Below, one piece after another: positions 1 through 10,759 of a stretch of DNA of 64,000 bases (positions within the stretch are counted from its first letter, which is position 1; each line of letters opens with the position of its first letter). The stretch covers positions 1 through 64,000 of the forward strand of contig NZ_AP022612.1 of NCBI RefSeq assembly GCF_010729895.1. The letters are read 5' to 3'. The notes beneath the pieces were generated by a model. The model searched no databases, had not been told where the DNA came from, and saw only the letters and a program-made list of their open reading frames with translations. Source of the stretch: Mycolicibacterium confluentis. GTDB lineage: Bacteria; Actinomycetota; Actinomycetes; Mycobacteriales; Mycobacteriaceae. The position numbers were made by a program, and so were the translations under genes.

Positions 1-1201
1 AGCCTGTTTCGACGACGTATTTGTCCTGTGCCTGCCACGGATAGTGCGGCAGCGCACCGGAATACGCCCCCGTCGGGCCGAGCATCTGCTCGTTTCCGTA
101 CGCGAGGTAGCTGAAGACGGGGAGCAGGATCGCAGTCTTCGCACTCGGTCGACCCAGAGCGGGCACGACGAAAAACGGGACATAGTCTTCATGTTCGCCT
201 GCCGTGAGGTGTACCGCGTACACCCCGCTGCGAAGGTCGGAGGGAACAGTCCACTCGAACGAAGGGCTCCAGCCGGCGTCGGAAAGATCGTCGTCGTGGA
301 AATGGATTGCGCCGTACTCCTCGGGCGCGTGTTTCCAGGAGAGCTCGCGGCCCGACCAATTGCGGCCGGTGACCCCGCGGGTCGGTTTGTTGACGACCTC
401 GCCGTGGTGGCCGTTGCCCGAAGCATCGACCACCGACCAGGTGCTGATGCCCTGCGAGAAATCCCACGCCGCAGACGCATCAGTGGGCGCGGATGCGGCG
501 TCATCGCGAATTGCTGCCAGCTCGTCGTCATCGAGCACACGCGTGAAAGCCTTCGGGGCGTCGATCTTGCCGTTGTAGAAGTTGCCGACGTCACCGCCAG
601 CTGAGGTTTCCGCGGCGATCAGAAGGTCTCCCGGGCCCCACGCGCGGCCCGCGGGCATCGTTGCGGATGCGTGGCTGTCGAGTCCTGCCGTCATGCCCCA
701 GCTCGGCTCGAGCGCAAGACGTGCAACTCCCGAGGCGGAGTCGTAGACCGCGGATACGCAGTACCACTGGCCGGCACGGACAGTCTGCTCGACGGATATC
801 GCCGCCGATCCCATGCGCAGCGTCAGTCGGCCCTCTTCGAGCCGAAGAGCGAATCCGTCATCATCGCCGTTGCCCTTGGCGATGATCGTTTGAACAGGTT
901 TTTCGGGAAGCGTCGGACAGATCCACATCTGAAGTGTGAGGTCGCGCGCTGCATCGAACTCCGCACTGCCTGTCGCCCGGATGTAGGAGCCGGGCCGCAG
1001 CTCCTGCAGGGCTCCGTCATACTCTCCGTCCAGCGTGCTTGCGACAGCCACGTCCTTGTAGCCCGGGCCTGCCGGGTTGGTATCGCCATGAATGAGACGG
1101 ACCAGTCGAGCCGAAAAACGACCCGGCTCAGAACTCACCATGAAGGTGATTGCTGCGCCAGGCTCGACGCTCAACTTGTCCGCGTATCCAACAACCTTCA
1201 T
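1..1201 (-). CDS. dmfA2: N,N-dimethylformamidase large (beta) subunit, 3' end outside window
   Basis: This gene reads leftward off the window edge, so only the first ~400 residues are present; the family is about 760 residues. The N-terminus (MKVVGYADKLSVEPG) and the segments LVRLIHGDTNPAGPGYK, DASGNGHHGE and HAPEEYGAIHFHDDD closely resemble Paracoccus DmfA2, as I remember that sequence. A LamG/concanavalin-like sandwich lies at about residues 70-210. The enzyme hydrolyses DMF to dimethylamine and formate using an iron centre in the C-terminal half, which is not visible here. The ATG at 1201 has AGAGGA six bases upstream. No small-subunit (dmfA1) gene is seen in the window. The physiological substrate may be another amide. 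The family call is firm; the substrate is inferred. Confidence 0.85.
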   Translation of the reverse strand, partial: MKVVGYADKLSVEPGAAITFMVSSEPGRFSARLVRLIHGDTNPAGPGYKDVAVASTLDGEYDGALQELRPGSYIRATGSAEFDAARDLTLQMWICPTLPEKPVQTIIAKGNGDDDGFALRLEEGRLTLRMGSAAISVEQTVRAGQWYCVSAVYDSASGVARLALEPSWGMTAGLDSHASATMPAGRAWGPGDLLIAAETSAGGDVGNFYNGKIDAPKAFTRVLDDDELAAIRDDAASAPTDASAAWDFSQGISTWSVVDASGNGHHGEVVNKPTRGVTGRNWSGRELSWKHAPEEYGAIHFHDDDLSDAGWSPSFEWTVPSDLRSGVYAVHLTAGEHEDYVPFFVVPALGRPSAKTAILLPVFSYLAYGNEQMLGPTGAYSGALPHYPWQAQDKYVVETG

Positions 1202-1763
1202 GTGGTTCCTCTGCTGGCTGGCACGCGGGCCCGGCCCGGGACCGCATTGGACTCCCAAAGGGGGAGCTGGCATTGTGCTCTTCTTTGAAGAACTTTCAAT
1301 CTCTCCAACATCGCGTCCGCGAAGTAATCCGCCTCGTGTAAACCATGGCGGACAAACCTATGACAGATCGTCAACACGGGTGCACCGTCTAGAATCCGAC
1401 GCAAGCGTGAATGACGGGTTGACCGTGGCGGGGCCCCGACCGCTCAGTTGGCGAGGACGGCCCGGCGTGGCGAGTAAATCCGGTGGCAGTCGCAAAGCCT
1501 CGGGCTTCTTTCGGATTTCCACAGCGACCGTTGCAGACCGAGGTGTTGCCATCGCGGGCGACAACGCGTTCGAGCCGAGGACTACGTCGCCGAAGCGACC
1601 GCTTGCACGCCTGACCACGCCCTCTCGCGGTTACCGACGTCGCTCCGAGTTGGCGGCACCGCCTCGAGGCCGACATCGCCAGCTCCTGTGCCCGCGTGAT
1701 TAATCGGCCCAGTGCTAGATTTCAGCACATAATATTCGCAAAAGTCGAACGATTGGATCCGCA
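1202..1763. other. divergent intergenic region between dmfA2 and the LysR gene
   Basis: These 562 bases carry short open frames on both strands, but none has a recognisable family or a convincing ribosome binding site. The region is expected to hold the promoters for dmfA2 (leftward) and the LysR gene (rightward). A TAATAT hexamer at 1730-1735 is a candidate -10 for the regulator. The paired dyads are annotated separately. Confidence 0.5.
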
Positions 1764-1778
1764 GTGCTGAATTTGCAC
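1712..1778. promoter_or_regulatory. paired dyads, likely LysR operator
   Basis: Two similar inverted repeats lie in front of and across the regulator's start. Site 1 is GTGCTAGATTTCAGCAC (1712-1728) and site 2 is GTGCTGAATTTGCAC (1764-1778, containing the GTG start codon). Their centres are about 51 bp apart, close to five helical turns, and the candidate -10 (1730-1735) lies between them. LysR tetramers typically bind two such sites on one DNA face and repress their own gene. The repeats are seen directly; binding is inferred. Confidence 0.6.
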
Positions 1779-2705
1779 CGAATGCGGCTTTTGGTCGAAC
1801 TCAGCAGGCGTGGCACGTTGGCCCGGGTGGCGCAGGCGTTGTCGTTCAGCACCTCGACGGTTAGTCAGCAACTGAGCCAACTAGAGAAGGAAGCGGGCGC
1901 ACGGCTCATCGAGCCTGTGGGTCGCGGAGTGCGGTTGACGGTGGCTGGCGAGATCCTTGTCGAGCACGCCGAAGTGATCCTGCGTCAGATTGACCGAGCC
2001 GAGGCGGCGTTGGCGGCCACCCGATCGGAGATCGTCGGCGTCGCCAAAGTGGCCACATTCCAGACCGCAGCGATCTCGCTGATCCCCGACGTGTTGCACG
2101 TCATGAGCGAACGACATCCTGGACTTACGATCTATCTTTCCGAGATCCAGCCCGATTCCGGCACGGCGGCACTGCTGGCCCGTGAGTTCGACCTCGTGCT
2201 CGGCGAGCAGTACCCGGGTCATGAGTCGCCGCCGGCCGCTGGTATCGATCGACGCCCACTGCTGAGTGATGCTTTGCGGCTCTACGTCAGCCCGCAACTG
2301 CGAGGAAATGTGGCACGGTCGGAGTTGGCGCACTTCGCGGATCTGCCGTGGGTACTTGAACCGAAGGGTAAGCCCGCTCGCATGTGGGCAGAATCCGCCT
2401 GCAAAGCAGCAGGATTCGAGCCGAATGTGCGTTACGAGTCGGCTGACCTGCTGGTACACGCGAGGCTGGCGGAGACCGGCCATGCGGTTGCCGTTCTGCC
2501 GGATCTCGTTTGGGAGACACGCCAACCCGGGGCGGAACTCATCGATCTGCCGAGCCGCCCGGACCGTCAGGTGTATACCGCGGTGCGTACGGGGGCGGAG
2601 ACACGCCCAGTGCTGGTGGAGTTGCGTAGCGTGCTGGCGGAAGTCGCCGGCGGGCATATCGCGCCGCATAGATCGACACGGACGGCTCATGCAGAACCGC
2701 AATGA
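1764..2705 (+). CDS. LysR-family transcriptional regulator
   Basis: This 313-residue protein has a winged helix-turn-helix at about residues 1-60 (RVAQALSFSTSTVSQQLSQLE) and a periplasmic-binding-like effector domain at about 90-295, the usual LysR size and layout. The chosen start is the GTG at 1764, because MLNLHRMRLLVELSRRGTL is the typical family N-terminus. No good Shine-Dalgarno is present. The gene is divergent from dmfA2 and precedes an MFS transporter, so it probably controls amide or amine catabolism and uptake. The paired dyads at its start suggest autoregulation. The effector molecule is unknown. Confidence 0.93.
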   Translation: MLNLHRMRLLVELSRRGTLARVAQALSFSTSTVSQQLSQLEKEAGARLIEPVGRGVRLTVAGEILVEHAEVILRQIDRAEAALAATRSEIVGVAKVATFQTAAISLIPDVLHVMSERHPGLTIYLSEIQPDSGTAALLAREFDLVLGEQYPGHESPPAAGIDRRPLLSDALRLYVSPQLRGNVARSELAHFADLPWVLEPKGKPARMWAESACKAAGFEPNVRYESADLLVHARLAETGHAVAVLPDLVWETRQPGAELIDLPSRPDRQVYTAVRTGAETRPVLVELRSVLAEVAGGHIAPHRSTRTAHAEPQ

Positions 2706-2987
2706 ACTGTCGGCGTCGAGCGTCACGGCACCGGCTCCGAATTGGCCTGCTGGGGAACGGGCGGTGAGTTGTAGCCCGAGGTTTTGTGACCCGCGTCTGA
2801 AAGCCGCAACTTTACATTCTGTCCGGCACGGTCTGGACGTACGTGACACTTCGCTGATGTGAGCCAGGTCTCAACCCGTTGCAGTCTTATCTCACACGGA
2901 TCGATGGGCGCGAATCGGCCCGCCGACCAGCGGGGGCGGTGCACCAGCAGCAGACCCCAATGCAGGTCCAAATCGTGAAGGAACGAG

Positions 2988-4235
2988 ATGAGAACCAATA
3001 GGTGGGCCAATCTGTCCGTCGCGTACATCGCGCTGGTCGGTGCCTTCCTCCCGTATATCGGTTGGAGCGCCAGCCTCTCCGATATCAGTGAGGACCTGAG
3101 CCTGAGCTATTCGCAGGCCGGCAGCATCTCTTCTGTGACAGGGTTTGTCGCCGGTGTGATGATCCTGGTCGGTGGTGTGTTGGCTTCCCGGTGGGGCACC
3201 AAGCAGGTCGTCCTGACCGGTGTGGTTGCCGGTGTGGGTGGACAGCTGGTCTTCGCGATGGCGGAGAGCTTCGAGTTGGTGATCGCCGGCCGTGTCCTGG
3301 CCGGAGTGTCGGTTGGCTTCCTGTGGGTGGCCACGTACACGATGGCGGTCGACTGGTTCCGGGACAGCAGGCAGACCGGCCGAGCGCTGGGCATCATGAT
3401 GTCCGGTGACGGTGTGGGGGCTTTGCTCAGCCTCTTCGCCTTCTCCGCGGTGATGACCGCCTTCGGCTGGCGCGTCGGCCTGGTCCTGCAGGCGGTGTTC
3501 ATGGCGGTGGTACTGCTGCTCGTCGTCTTCGTGTCCAAGAACGCTCCAAAGGCCAGTGCGGACCTGGTGCAGGTGGAAGGCCTGGTCGACCGCACCGTGC
3601 CGGTGCCCGAGCGATCGGTGCGTGAGGTCGCCAACCGTAATGTGCTGTCTGCCGTGATCTTCTGGATCGGCGGTGTGGGACTGTTTTCGGTCATGGCGAG
3701 CTGGATGCCGGCCATCCTGGTCGAGGATGCCGGGATGTCCGAGTCGTTGGCGGGCTTTTTGACCTCGCTGTTCTCCATCGTGGGTATGGCCGCCGCGTTC
3801 GGTGCGCCGCTGCTGGCCGAACGTCTGGGCACCAAGAAGCCGGTGATCATCGCCGGCGGTCTGCTGACGGCCGGTTCGATCGCAGCGCTGACCGGGTTGC
3901 TGGCTACCGGCAACTATTTCTGGCTGGCCGTCTGTATCCCGTTGATGGGCCTGGGCGTTTACGCCGGCGAACCCCTCACGTTGGCCGAAGCAGTCGAATC
4001 GGTGAGCGCCAAGAACGCCAGCATTGTCAACGGCATCATTCTCGGTGTTCCGTGGATTGTCAGCGGATTCGCCTATCCGTACCTGCTTGGCGCGGTCAAG
4101 GATGCGACGGGCAGCTTCGTGCAGGGCTTCCTCGTGCTCACCATCGCGACAACGGCACTCTGCGCGATCTCGCCGCTGTTCATCAAGGAGCGCAAAGTCG
4201 CTGCAGCGCAGGAGTCGGACGCAGTGCCTGCCTAG
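2988..4235 (+). CDS. major facilitator superfamily transporter
   Basis: This is a 415-residue membrane protein with about 12 hydrophobic segments, in two six-helix halves joined by a charged loop near residues 190-220. The loop after helix 2 (ASRWGTKQV) matches the MFS signature GxxxDRxGxR only loosely. The start ATG at 2988 is preceded by AAGGAACG. It resembles the CynX/NimT and nitrate/sugar-phosphate branches, which move small organic anions, but the substrate cannot be read from sequence. Its position behind the LysR gene and near dmfA2 makes an amide, formate or related substrate plausible. A strong hairpin follows the gene. Confidence 0.88.
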   Translation: MRTNRWANLSVAYIALVGAFLPYIGWSASLSDISEDLSLSYSQAGSISSVTGFVAGVMILVGGVLASRWGTKQVVLTGVVAGVGGQLVFAMAESFELVIAGRVLAGVSVGFLWVATYTMAVDWFRDSRQTGRALGIMMSGDGVGALLSLFAFSAVMTAFGWRVGLVLQAVFMAVVLLLVVFVSKNAPKASADLVQVEGLVDRTVPVPERSVREVANRNVLSAVIFWIGGVGLFSVMASWMPAILVEDAGMSESLAGFLTSLFSIVGMAAAFGAPLLAERLGTKKPVIIAGGLLTAGSIAALTGLLATGNYFWLAVCIPLMGLGVYAGEPLTLAEAVESVSAKNASIVNGIILGVPWIVSGFAYPYLLGAVKDATGSFVQGFLVLTIATTALCAISPLFIKERKVAAAQESDAVPA

Positions 4236-4269
4236 CTTCGGAGGTGGCGAAAGCGTCCAATTTCGGGAG

Positions 4270-4315
4270 AACATGACCTGTGCCGACGAACGTCGACGCA
4301 GGTCATGTTTCTCTC
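4270..4315 (+). terminator. intrinsic terminator hairpin after the MFS gene
   Basis: A perfect 11-bp stem pairs AACATGACCTG (4270-4280) with CAGGTCATGTT (4299-4309). The 18-nt loop contains a smaller CGACG/CGTCG stem, and a pyrimidine-rich tail follows. The next gene is on the opposite strand, so the hairpin may serve both directions. Confidence 0.8.
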
Positions 4316-4351
4316 TGATCTGGCTTTTCAGGGACTACCGAATCGAGCGTC

Positions 4352-4624
4352 TCACCGCGGCGGTTCCTTCTTGATTCGAGCGATCAGGGGACCGTAATCA
4401 CCTTCACGGTGGTAAACCCGAGACCAGCTATGTAGCCGCTCCAAGCTCATCGCGGGTAGCGAGTGCTGTTTCTGGACTGCAATGTGCAGGATCCGGTCGA
4501 TGGCGTTCAGGAAATCGCCGCAACCTATATCTACGAACACCGCGGTGCGTTCTTCGGGACTGAGCCGAGTGCCGATTCGGTCAGCCAACTCCCAGGCCAA
4601 CTGGCTCTCCGTTACTCGGAGCAT
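4352..4624 (-). CDS. small conserved hypothetical protein
   Basis: This 90-residue soluble protein has no membrane segment and no catalytic motif I recognise. The ATG at 4624 is preceded by GGAGGC at a good distance. Composition (ELADRIGTRLSPEERTAVFVDIGCGDFLNAIDRIL is continuous and helix-like in parts) and codon use look coding. Similar small proteins occur in other fast-growing mycobacteria, as far as I recall. It is convergent with the MFS gene and lies downstream of the pdxS remnant. Function is unknown. Confidence 0.7.
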   Translation of the reverse strand: MLRVTESQLAWELADRIGTRLSPEERTAVFVDIGCGDFLNAIDRILHIAVQKQHSLPAMSLERLHSWSRVYHREGDYGPLIARIKKEPPR

Positions 4625-4689
4625 GTTGTGCCTCCGCTCCCTCTCGGCAAAAGCATTGTCTAACAGTTATTTTCGCGAGCAATGTGGCT

Positions 4690-4803
4690 GCGCGAGGTCG
4701 CCTGCGCCTTCGGCGACGTAGCCCTGCCGCGGGTGACGTCCATGATGACGCCACTCGTGAGCATCTCAGCCATGCTGCGCTCCACCCGTGCGGTAACGGT
4801 CTG
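4690..4803 (-). pseudogene. pdxS: decayed N-terminal fragment of pdxS (PLP synthase)
   Basis: On the minus strand, 4735-4800 translates as TVTARVERSMAEMLTSG followed by VIMDV. This matches the start of PdxS (usually [22 protein letters not shown], from memory). After a change of frame, the next codons read GYVAEGAGDLA, matching QARIAEDAGAVA of the same protein. The reading frame then stops, and no trace of the remaining ~250 residues is present. The similarity in two successive frames argues for a frameshifted, truncated remnant rather than a small gene. A functional pdxS is presumably elsewhere. An ATG at 4854 gives a 64-residue open frame through it. Confidence 0.6.
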
Positions 4804-4854
4804 AGAAACGTCCCAAATTCGGCCGCATACAACAAAGTCTGTCGAACTGCTCAA

Positions 4855-5242
4855 CGAGAATCGAACGGCTGACTGTCTGTCATCTTCGGGACTTCATCTG
4901 ACAAGTCGTCCACTGGCCGCAGTGCGGCGCAAACAAGCTGCTGTCCGACAATCCACAACCAGAGTCCGTGCCGCTGGCACACATCTCTTGACTCCGAAAA
5001 CGCAGAGAGCGTTCCTGGCAGTTTGGCCCAAGATTTGGTCAATCTGCGGTTTGCCGGGTCTCGCTGACAGCCTGTGTGGCCGCCGAGTAGGTCTGCTGCA
5101 CTGGAAGAATCGGAGTGCAGAGCTGGCGAGACGCCCCGGCTCTTCCCCGCGAGCGGCCTGGGGTCCCCGCGAGCGGCCGGGTCTGTACGGCGACACGCCG
5201 TGCCGGCCGTACAAGAGTGGCCGCTCGCGGGAAGTGACAGAG
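4855..5242. other. non-coding stretch downstream of acs
   Basis: No convincing gene is present. Open frames here are arginine-rich shadows. The right part (5146-5231) is a nested palindrome annotated as a repeat. The stretch lies between the acs stop and the pdxS remnant. Confidence 0.5.
5146..5231. repeat. nested palindromic element, copy A
   Basis: CCCGCGAGCGGCC occurs twice in direct orientation (5146-5158 and 5166-5178) and once inverted as GGCCGCTCGCGGG (5219-5231). Inside this, TGTACGGC (5184-5191) faces GCCGTACA. The inner GTCTGTACG and the outer CGCGAG arms are shared with a second element near 50.36-50.42 kb, which suggests a dispersed repeat family. It could also terminate acs transcription. 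Confidence 0.65.
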
Positions 5243-7204
<1,962 letters not shown>

Positions 7205-7342
7205 GTCTGTGAGGGTAGTCACCTGACGTTGCATCGACGTTGGCAACTCACATCTGCGCCCACAGGCGGCGGATGCGGTGCGCCGAGCGGTAACCGATTC
7301 CAGGGCGAGCGGTCCTGTGAGCATCTCGTCTAGGAGGTCGGC

Positions 7343-8965
7343 GTGCGTCGCATCCGCCCGGTGATGGCCCTTGCGGCTGTCCTTCTGACCGGAGTGTTGA
7401 CGCTCTCGGCCTGCGGTGGCGGCGACGGCGGCGGCAGCGGGTTCGTCACCGTCAACGGCGGCGAACCGCAGAACGCGCTGATCACGACCAACACGAACGA
7501 GACCAACGGCGGGCGCATCCTCGACCGGTTGTTCGCGGGACTGATGTCCTACGACGCCAAGGGGGTGCCCTCACTCGAGGTGGCCGAGTCCATCGACACG
7601 ACCGACAACGTCAACTACCGCATCAAGCTCAAGCCCGACTGGAAGTTCACCGACGGCTCACCGGTGACCGCGCAGTCGTTCGTCGACGCGTGGAACTACG
7701 GCGCGCTGACCACCAACGCGCAGTTGATGCAGAGCTTCTTCTCGCCCATCGTCGGCTATGACGAGGTCGCCGCGCCCGAACCGACGGCCGAGACCATGTC
7801 GGGCCTGCAGGTGGTCAGCGACACCGAGTTCACCGTGCGTCTCAAGGCGCCGACGATCGACTTCGAACAGCGCCTGGGGTTCACGCCGTTCTACCCCCTG
7901 CCGCCCGTGGCCTTCGAGGACATGGAGGCCTTCGGCCGCAATCCCGTCGGCAACGGCCCGTACCAACTGGCGCTCTCAGACCCGTGGCAGCACAACGTGC
8001 GCATCGACCTGGTGCCCAACCCGGACTACCGCGGCAACCGGGTGCCGGCCAACAAGGGCCTGCGCTTCGTGTTCTATGCCAACCTGGACACCGCGTACGC
8101 CGACCTGCAGGCCGGCAACCTCGATGTCCTCGACACGATTCCCAGCAGCGCGCTGCCCACCTACCGTGACGACCTCGGTGACCGCGCGATCAGCGGGCCG
8201 ACGGCGCAGAACCAGACGCTCGACATCCCGTTGAGGCTGCCGCAGTTCGGTGGCGAAGAGGGCCGGCTGCGCCGCTTGGCGGTGTCAGCGGCGATCAACC
8301 GCAGGCAGATCTGCGACCAGATATTCCACGGTGCGCGCTCGCCCGCAAGGGATTTCACCGCCAGCTCACTCCCCGGCTTCAACCCCAACCTGCCCGGCGC
8401 CGACGCGCTGGACTACAACCCGCGGCGCGCCAAGCAGTTGTGGGCCCAGGCTGACGCGATCGCCCCGTTCAGCGGTCAGTTGGCCATCGCCTACAACGCC
8501 GACGGCGGCCATCAGGAGTGGGTGGACGCGGTGGCCAACAGCATCAAGAACACCCTCGGCGTCGACGCGGTGGGCGCGCCGATGCCCACCTTCGCGCAGT
8601 TGCGCACCGAGATCACCAACCGCACCATCGACACCGCGTTCCGGGCCGGGTGGCAGGGCGACTACCCGTCGATGCTCGAATTCCTGGAACCGCTGTTTGT
8701 GACCGGCGCCGGATCCAACGACGTGGACTACTCCAACCGGGACTTCGACGGGGCGCTGACCGTCGCGCAGGCCGCACCCACGCTCGAGGAGTCCTACGCG
8801 CTGACCAACGACGCCCAGCAGATCCTGCTCAGGGATATGCCGGTGATTCCGTTGTGGGACTACATCAACGCCGCCGGGCACTCCGACGCGGTCCGTGACG
8901 TGGCGATCGCGTGGAACGGCCTGCCCGACTACGAGCGAATCGCGCACGCCGCCGGCACCGACTGA
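7343..8965 (+). CDS. dppA: peptide ABC transporter substrate-binding lipoprotein
   Basis: This 540-residue DppA/OppA-family binding protein captures oligopeptides outside the membrane. A lipoprotein signal is present, with hydrophobic core VMALAAVLLTGVLTL and lipobox LSAC (Cys about residue 26), followed by a Gly/Ser linker. The SBP_bac_5 fold covers the rest; RLFAGLMSYDA and NPVGNGPYQL are typical. The GTG start at 7343 has a near-perfect AGGAGGT five bases upstream. It is the first gene of a four-gene importer operon and corresponds in position to Rv3666c. Confidence 0.93.
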   Translation: MRRIRPVMALAAVLLTGVLTLSACGGGDGGGSGFVTVNGGEPQNALITTNTNETNGGRILDRLFAGLMSYDAKGVPSLEVAESIDTTDNVNYRIKLKPDWKFTDGSPVTAQSFVDAWNYGALTTNAQLMQSFFSPIVGYDEVAAPEPTAETMSGLQVVSDTEFTVRLKAPTIDFEQRLGFTPFYPLPPVAFEDMEAFGRNPVGNGPYQLALSDPWQHNVRIDLVPNPDYRGNRVPANKGLRFVFYANLDTAYADLQAGNLDVLDTIPSSALPTYRDDLGDRAISGPTAQNQTLDIPLRLPQFGGEEGRLRRLAVSAAINRRQICDQIFHGARSPARDFTASSLPGFNPNLPGADALDYNPRRAKQLWAQADAIAPFSGQLAIAYNADGGHQEWVDAVANSIKNTLGVDAVGAPMPTFAQLRTEITNRTIDTAFRAGWQGDYPSMLEFLEPLFVTGAGSNDVDYSNRDFDGALTVAQAAPTLEESYALTNDAQQILLRDMPVIPLWDYINAAGHSDAVRDVAIAWNGLPDYERIAHAAGTD

Positions 8966-8979
8966 GGGCTGGGCCGGTT

Positions 8980-9927
8980 ATGGGTGGCTACTGGGCTGCG
9001 TTCATCGCGCGTCGCACCCTCGCGATGATCCCGGTGTTTCTCGGGGCGACGCTGCTGATCTACGCCATGGTGTTCCTGCTGCCCGGGGACCCGATCGTTG
9101 CCCTCGGCGGCGACCGCCCCCTGAGTCCCGCGATCGTGGCCCAACTGCGCGCGCAGTACCACCTCGACGACCCGTTCTGGCTGCAGTACCTGCGCTACCT
9201 GGGCAACATCCTGCGCGGCGACTTCGGCACGTCGTTCTCGGGCCTGCCGGTGCGTGACGTTCTGGCACAGGCGTTTCCGGTCACACTGCGCCTGGCCCTG
9301 GTGGCGCTCGTGGTCGAAACCGTCTTCGGGATCGTGTTCGGCGTGCTCGCTGGACTGCGCCGCGGCGGGTGGTTCGACGCAACCGTGCTGCTGGCGAGCC
9401 TGGTGATCATCGCGATCCCGATCTTCGTCCTCGGGTTCCTGGCCCAGTTTGTGTTCGGTGTCCGGTTGGGCATCGCCCCGGTGACGGTCGGTGATCAGGC
9501 CACCTTCGGGCGCCTGCTGCTGCCGGGCATCGTCCTGGGCTCGGTGTCGTTCGCCTACGTCGTGCGCCTGACCCGCTCGGCGGTCGCCGAGAACGCGGGC
9601 GCCGACTACGTGCGCACCGCGACCGCCAAGGGGTTGTCCCGACCGCGCGTGGTCACAGTGCACATCCTGCGCAACTCGTTGATCCCCGTCGTCACCTTCC
9701 TGGGCGCGGACTTCGGCGCGCTCATGGCCGGCGCCGTCGTGACGGAGGGCATCTTCAACATCCACGGCATCGGCGGCGCGCTCTACCAGGCCGTGACCAG
9801 GCAGGAGGCGCCGACGGTGGTGTCGATCGTGACGGTGTTGGTCATGGTCTACCTGCTGGCCAACCTCCTGGTCGACCTCCTGTATGCGGCGCTGGACCCG
9901 CGGATCCGGGAGGCCGGCCGTGTCTGA
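8980..9927 (+). CDS. dppB: peptide ABC transporter permease (DppB type)
   Basis: This 315-residue permease has an N-terminal anchor helix (FIARRTLAMIPVFLGATLLIYAMVFLLPGDP is the classic DppB opening in outline) and about six membrane segments. The EAA-type loop ADYVRTATAKGLS contacts the ATPase. The ATG at 8980 was chosen over an upstream in-frame ATG at 8911 because homology begins here. It overlaps the next permease gene by 8 nt, showing translational coupling. Confidence 0.93.
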   Translation: MGGYWAAFIARRTLAMIPVFLGATLLIYAMVFLLPGDPIVALGGDRPLSPAIVAQLRAQYHLDDPFWLQYLRYLGNILRGDFGTSFSGLPVRDVLAQAFPVTLRLALVALVVETVFGIVFGVLAGLRRGGWFDATVLLASLVIIAIPIFVLGFLAQFVFGVRLGIAPVTVGDQATFGRLLLPGIVLGSVSFAYVVRLTRSAVAENAGADYVRTATAKGLSRPRVVTVHILRNSLIPVVTFLGADFGALMAGAVVTEGIFNIHGIGGALYQAVTRQEAPTVVSIVTVLVMVYLLANLLVDLLYAALDPRIREAGRV

Positions 9928-10759
9928 TCTTCTTCGCCGCCCGCAGTTCGTGGTGGCCGGTGCACTCATCCTCCTGGTGGTGTTGGTGGCCGCGTTCCCC
10001 GGCCTGTTCACCAGCATCGACCCGCAGTACGCGAACCCCGACGAGAGCCTTCTCGGCCCGTCGGCGGCGCACTGGTTCGGTACCGACCTGCAGGGCCATG
10101 ACGTGTACGCCCGCACCATCTACGGGGCGCGGGCCTCGGTGTTGGTGGGTTTGGGAGCCACGACCGCGGTGCTGCTGGTCGGGGGTGTGCTGGGTGCGCT
10201 GGCCGGGTTCTACGGCGGCTGGCTCGACGCCGTGGTGTCCCGACTGGCCGACGTGTTCTTCGGCATCCCCCTGCTGCTCGCGGCGATCGTGCTGATGCAG
10301 GTCATGCAGCACCGCACGGTGTGGACGGTGATCGCGATCCTGGCCGTATTCGGGTGGCCGCAGGTCGCCCGCATCGCCCGCGGGTCGGTGCTGCAGGTCC
10401 GGGAAGCCGACTACGTGGCGGCGGCCCGGGCGCTGGGACTGCACCGGTTCGGCATCCTGGTCCGCCATGTGGTCCCGAATGCGCTGGGCCCGGTGATCGC
10501 GGTCGCCACCATCGCGTTCGGTGTCTTCATCGTCACCGAGGCCACGCTGTCCTACCTCGGGGTGGGGCTGCCGCCGTCGGTGGTCTCATGGGGCGGGGAC
10601 ATCAACGCCGCGCAGAGCAGGCTGCGGTCCGGGTCGGCCGTGCTGTTCTACCCCGCGGGTGCCCTGGCGCTGACGGTGCTGGCGTTCATGCTGATGGGCG
10701 ACGCCCTGCGGGACGCCCTCGATCCGGGGTACCGGGGCCGGATGGGTTGGCGCGCATGA
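9920..10759 (+). CDS. dppC: peptide ABC transporter permease (DppC type)
   Basis: This 279-residue second permease of the importer has an N-terminal OppC-type segment, about six helices, and the ATPase-coupling loop READYVAAARALGLH. The start is the GTG at 9920 (MSDLLRRPQFVV), inside the end of dppB; the open frame continues upstream without homology. DppB and DppC form the channel that DppA loads. The final 4 nt overlap the ATPase gene. Confidence 0.92.
   Translation: MSDLLRRPQFVVAGALILLVVLVAAFPGLFTSIDPQYANPDESLLGPSAAHWFGTDLQGHDVYARTIYGARASVLVGLGATTAVLLVGGVLGALAGFYGGWLDAVVSRLADVFFGIPLLLAAIVLMQVMQHRTVWTVIAILAVFGWPQVARIARGSVLQVREADYVAAARALGLHRFGILVRHVVPNALGPVIAVATIAFGVFIVTEATLSYLGVGLPPSVVSWGGDINAAQSRLRSGSAVLFYPAGALALTVLAFMLMGDALRDALDPGYRGRMGWRA

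Noticed and set aside
1198..1404. 68-residue frame upstream of dmfA2 as a possible small subunit
   Set aside because: Its sequence does not resemble DmfA1 (about 130 residues, acidic helices), and it overlaps the dmfA2 start.
2892..4274. 460-residue open frame antisense to the MFS gene
   Set aside because: His/Gln/Arg-rich composition typical of an antisense shadow; the MFS protein on the plus strand has clear membrane helices.
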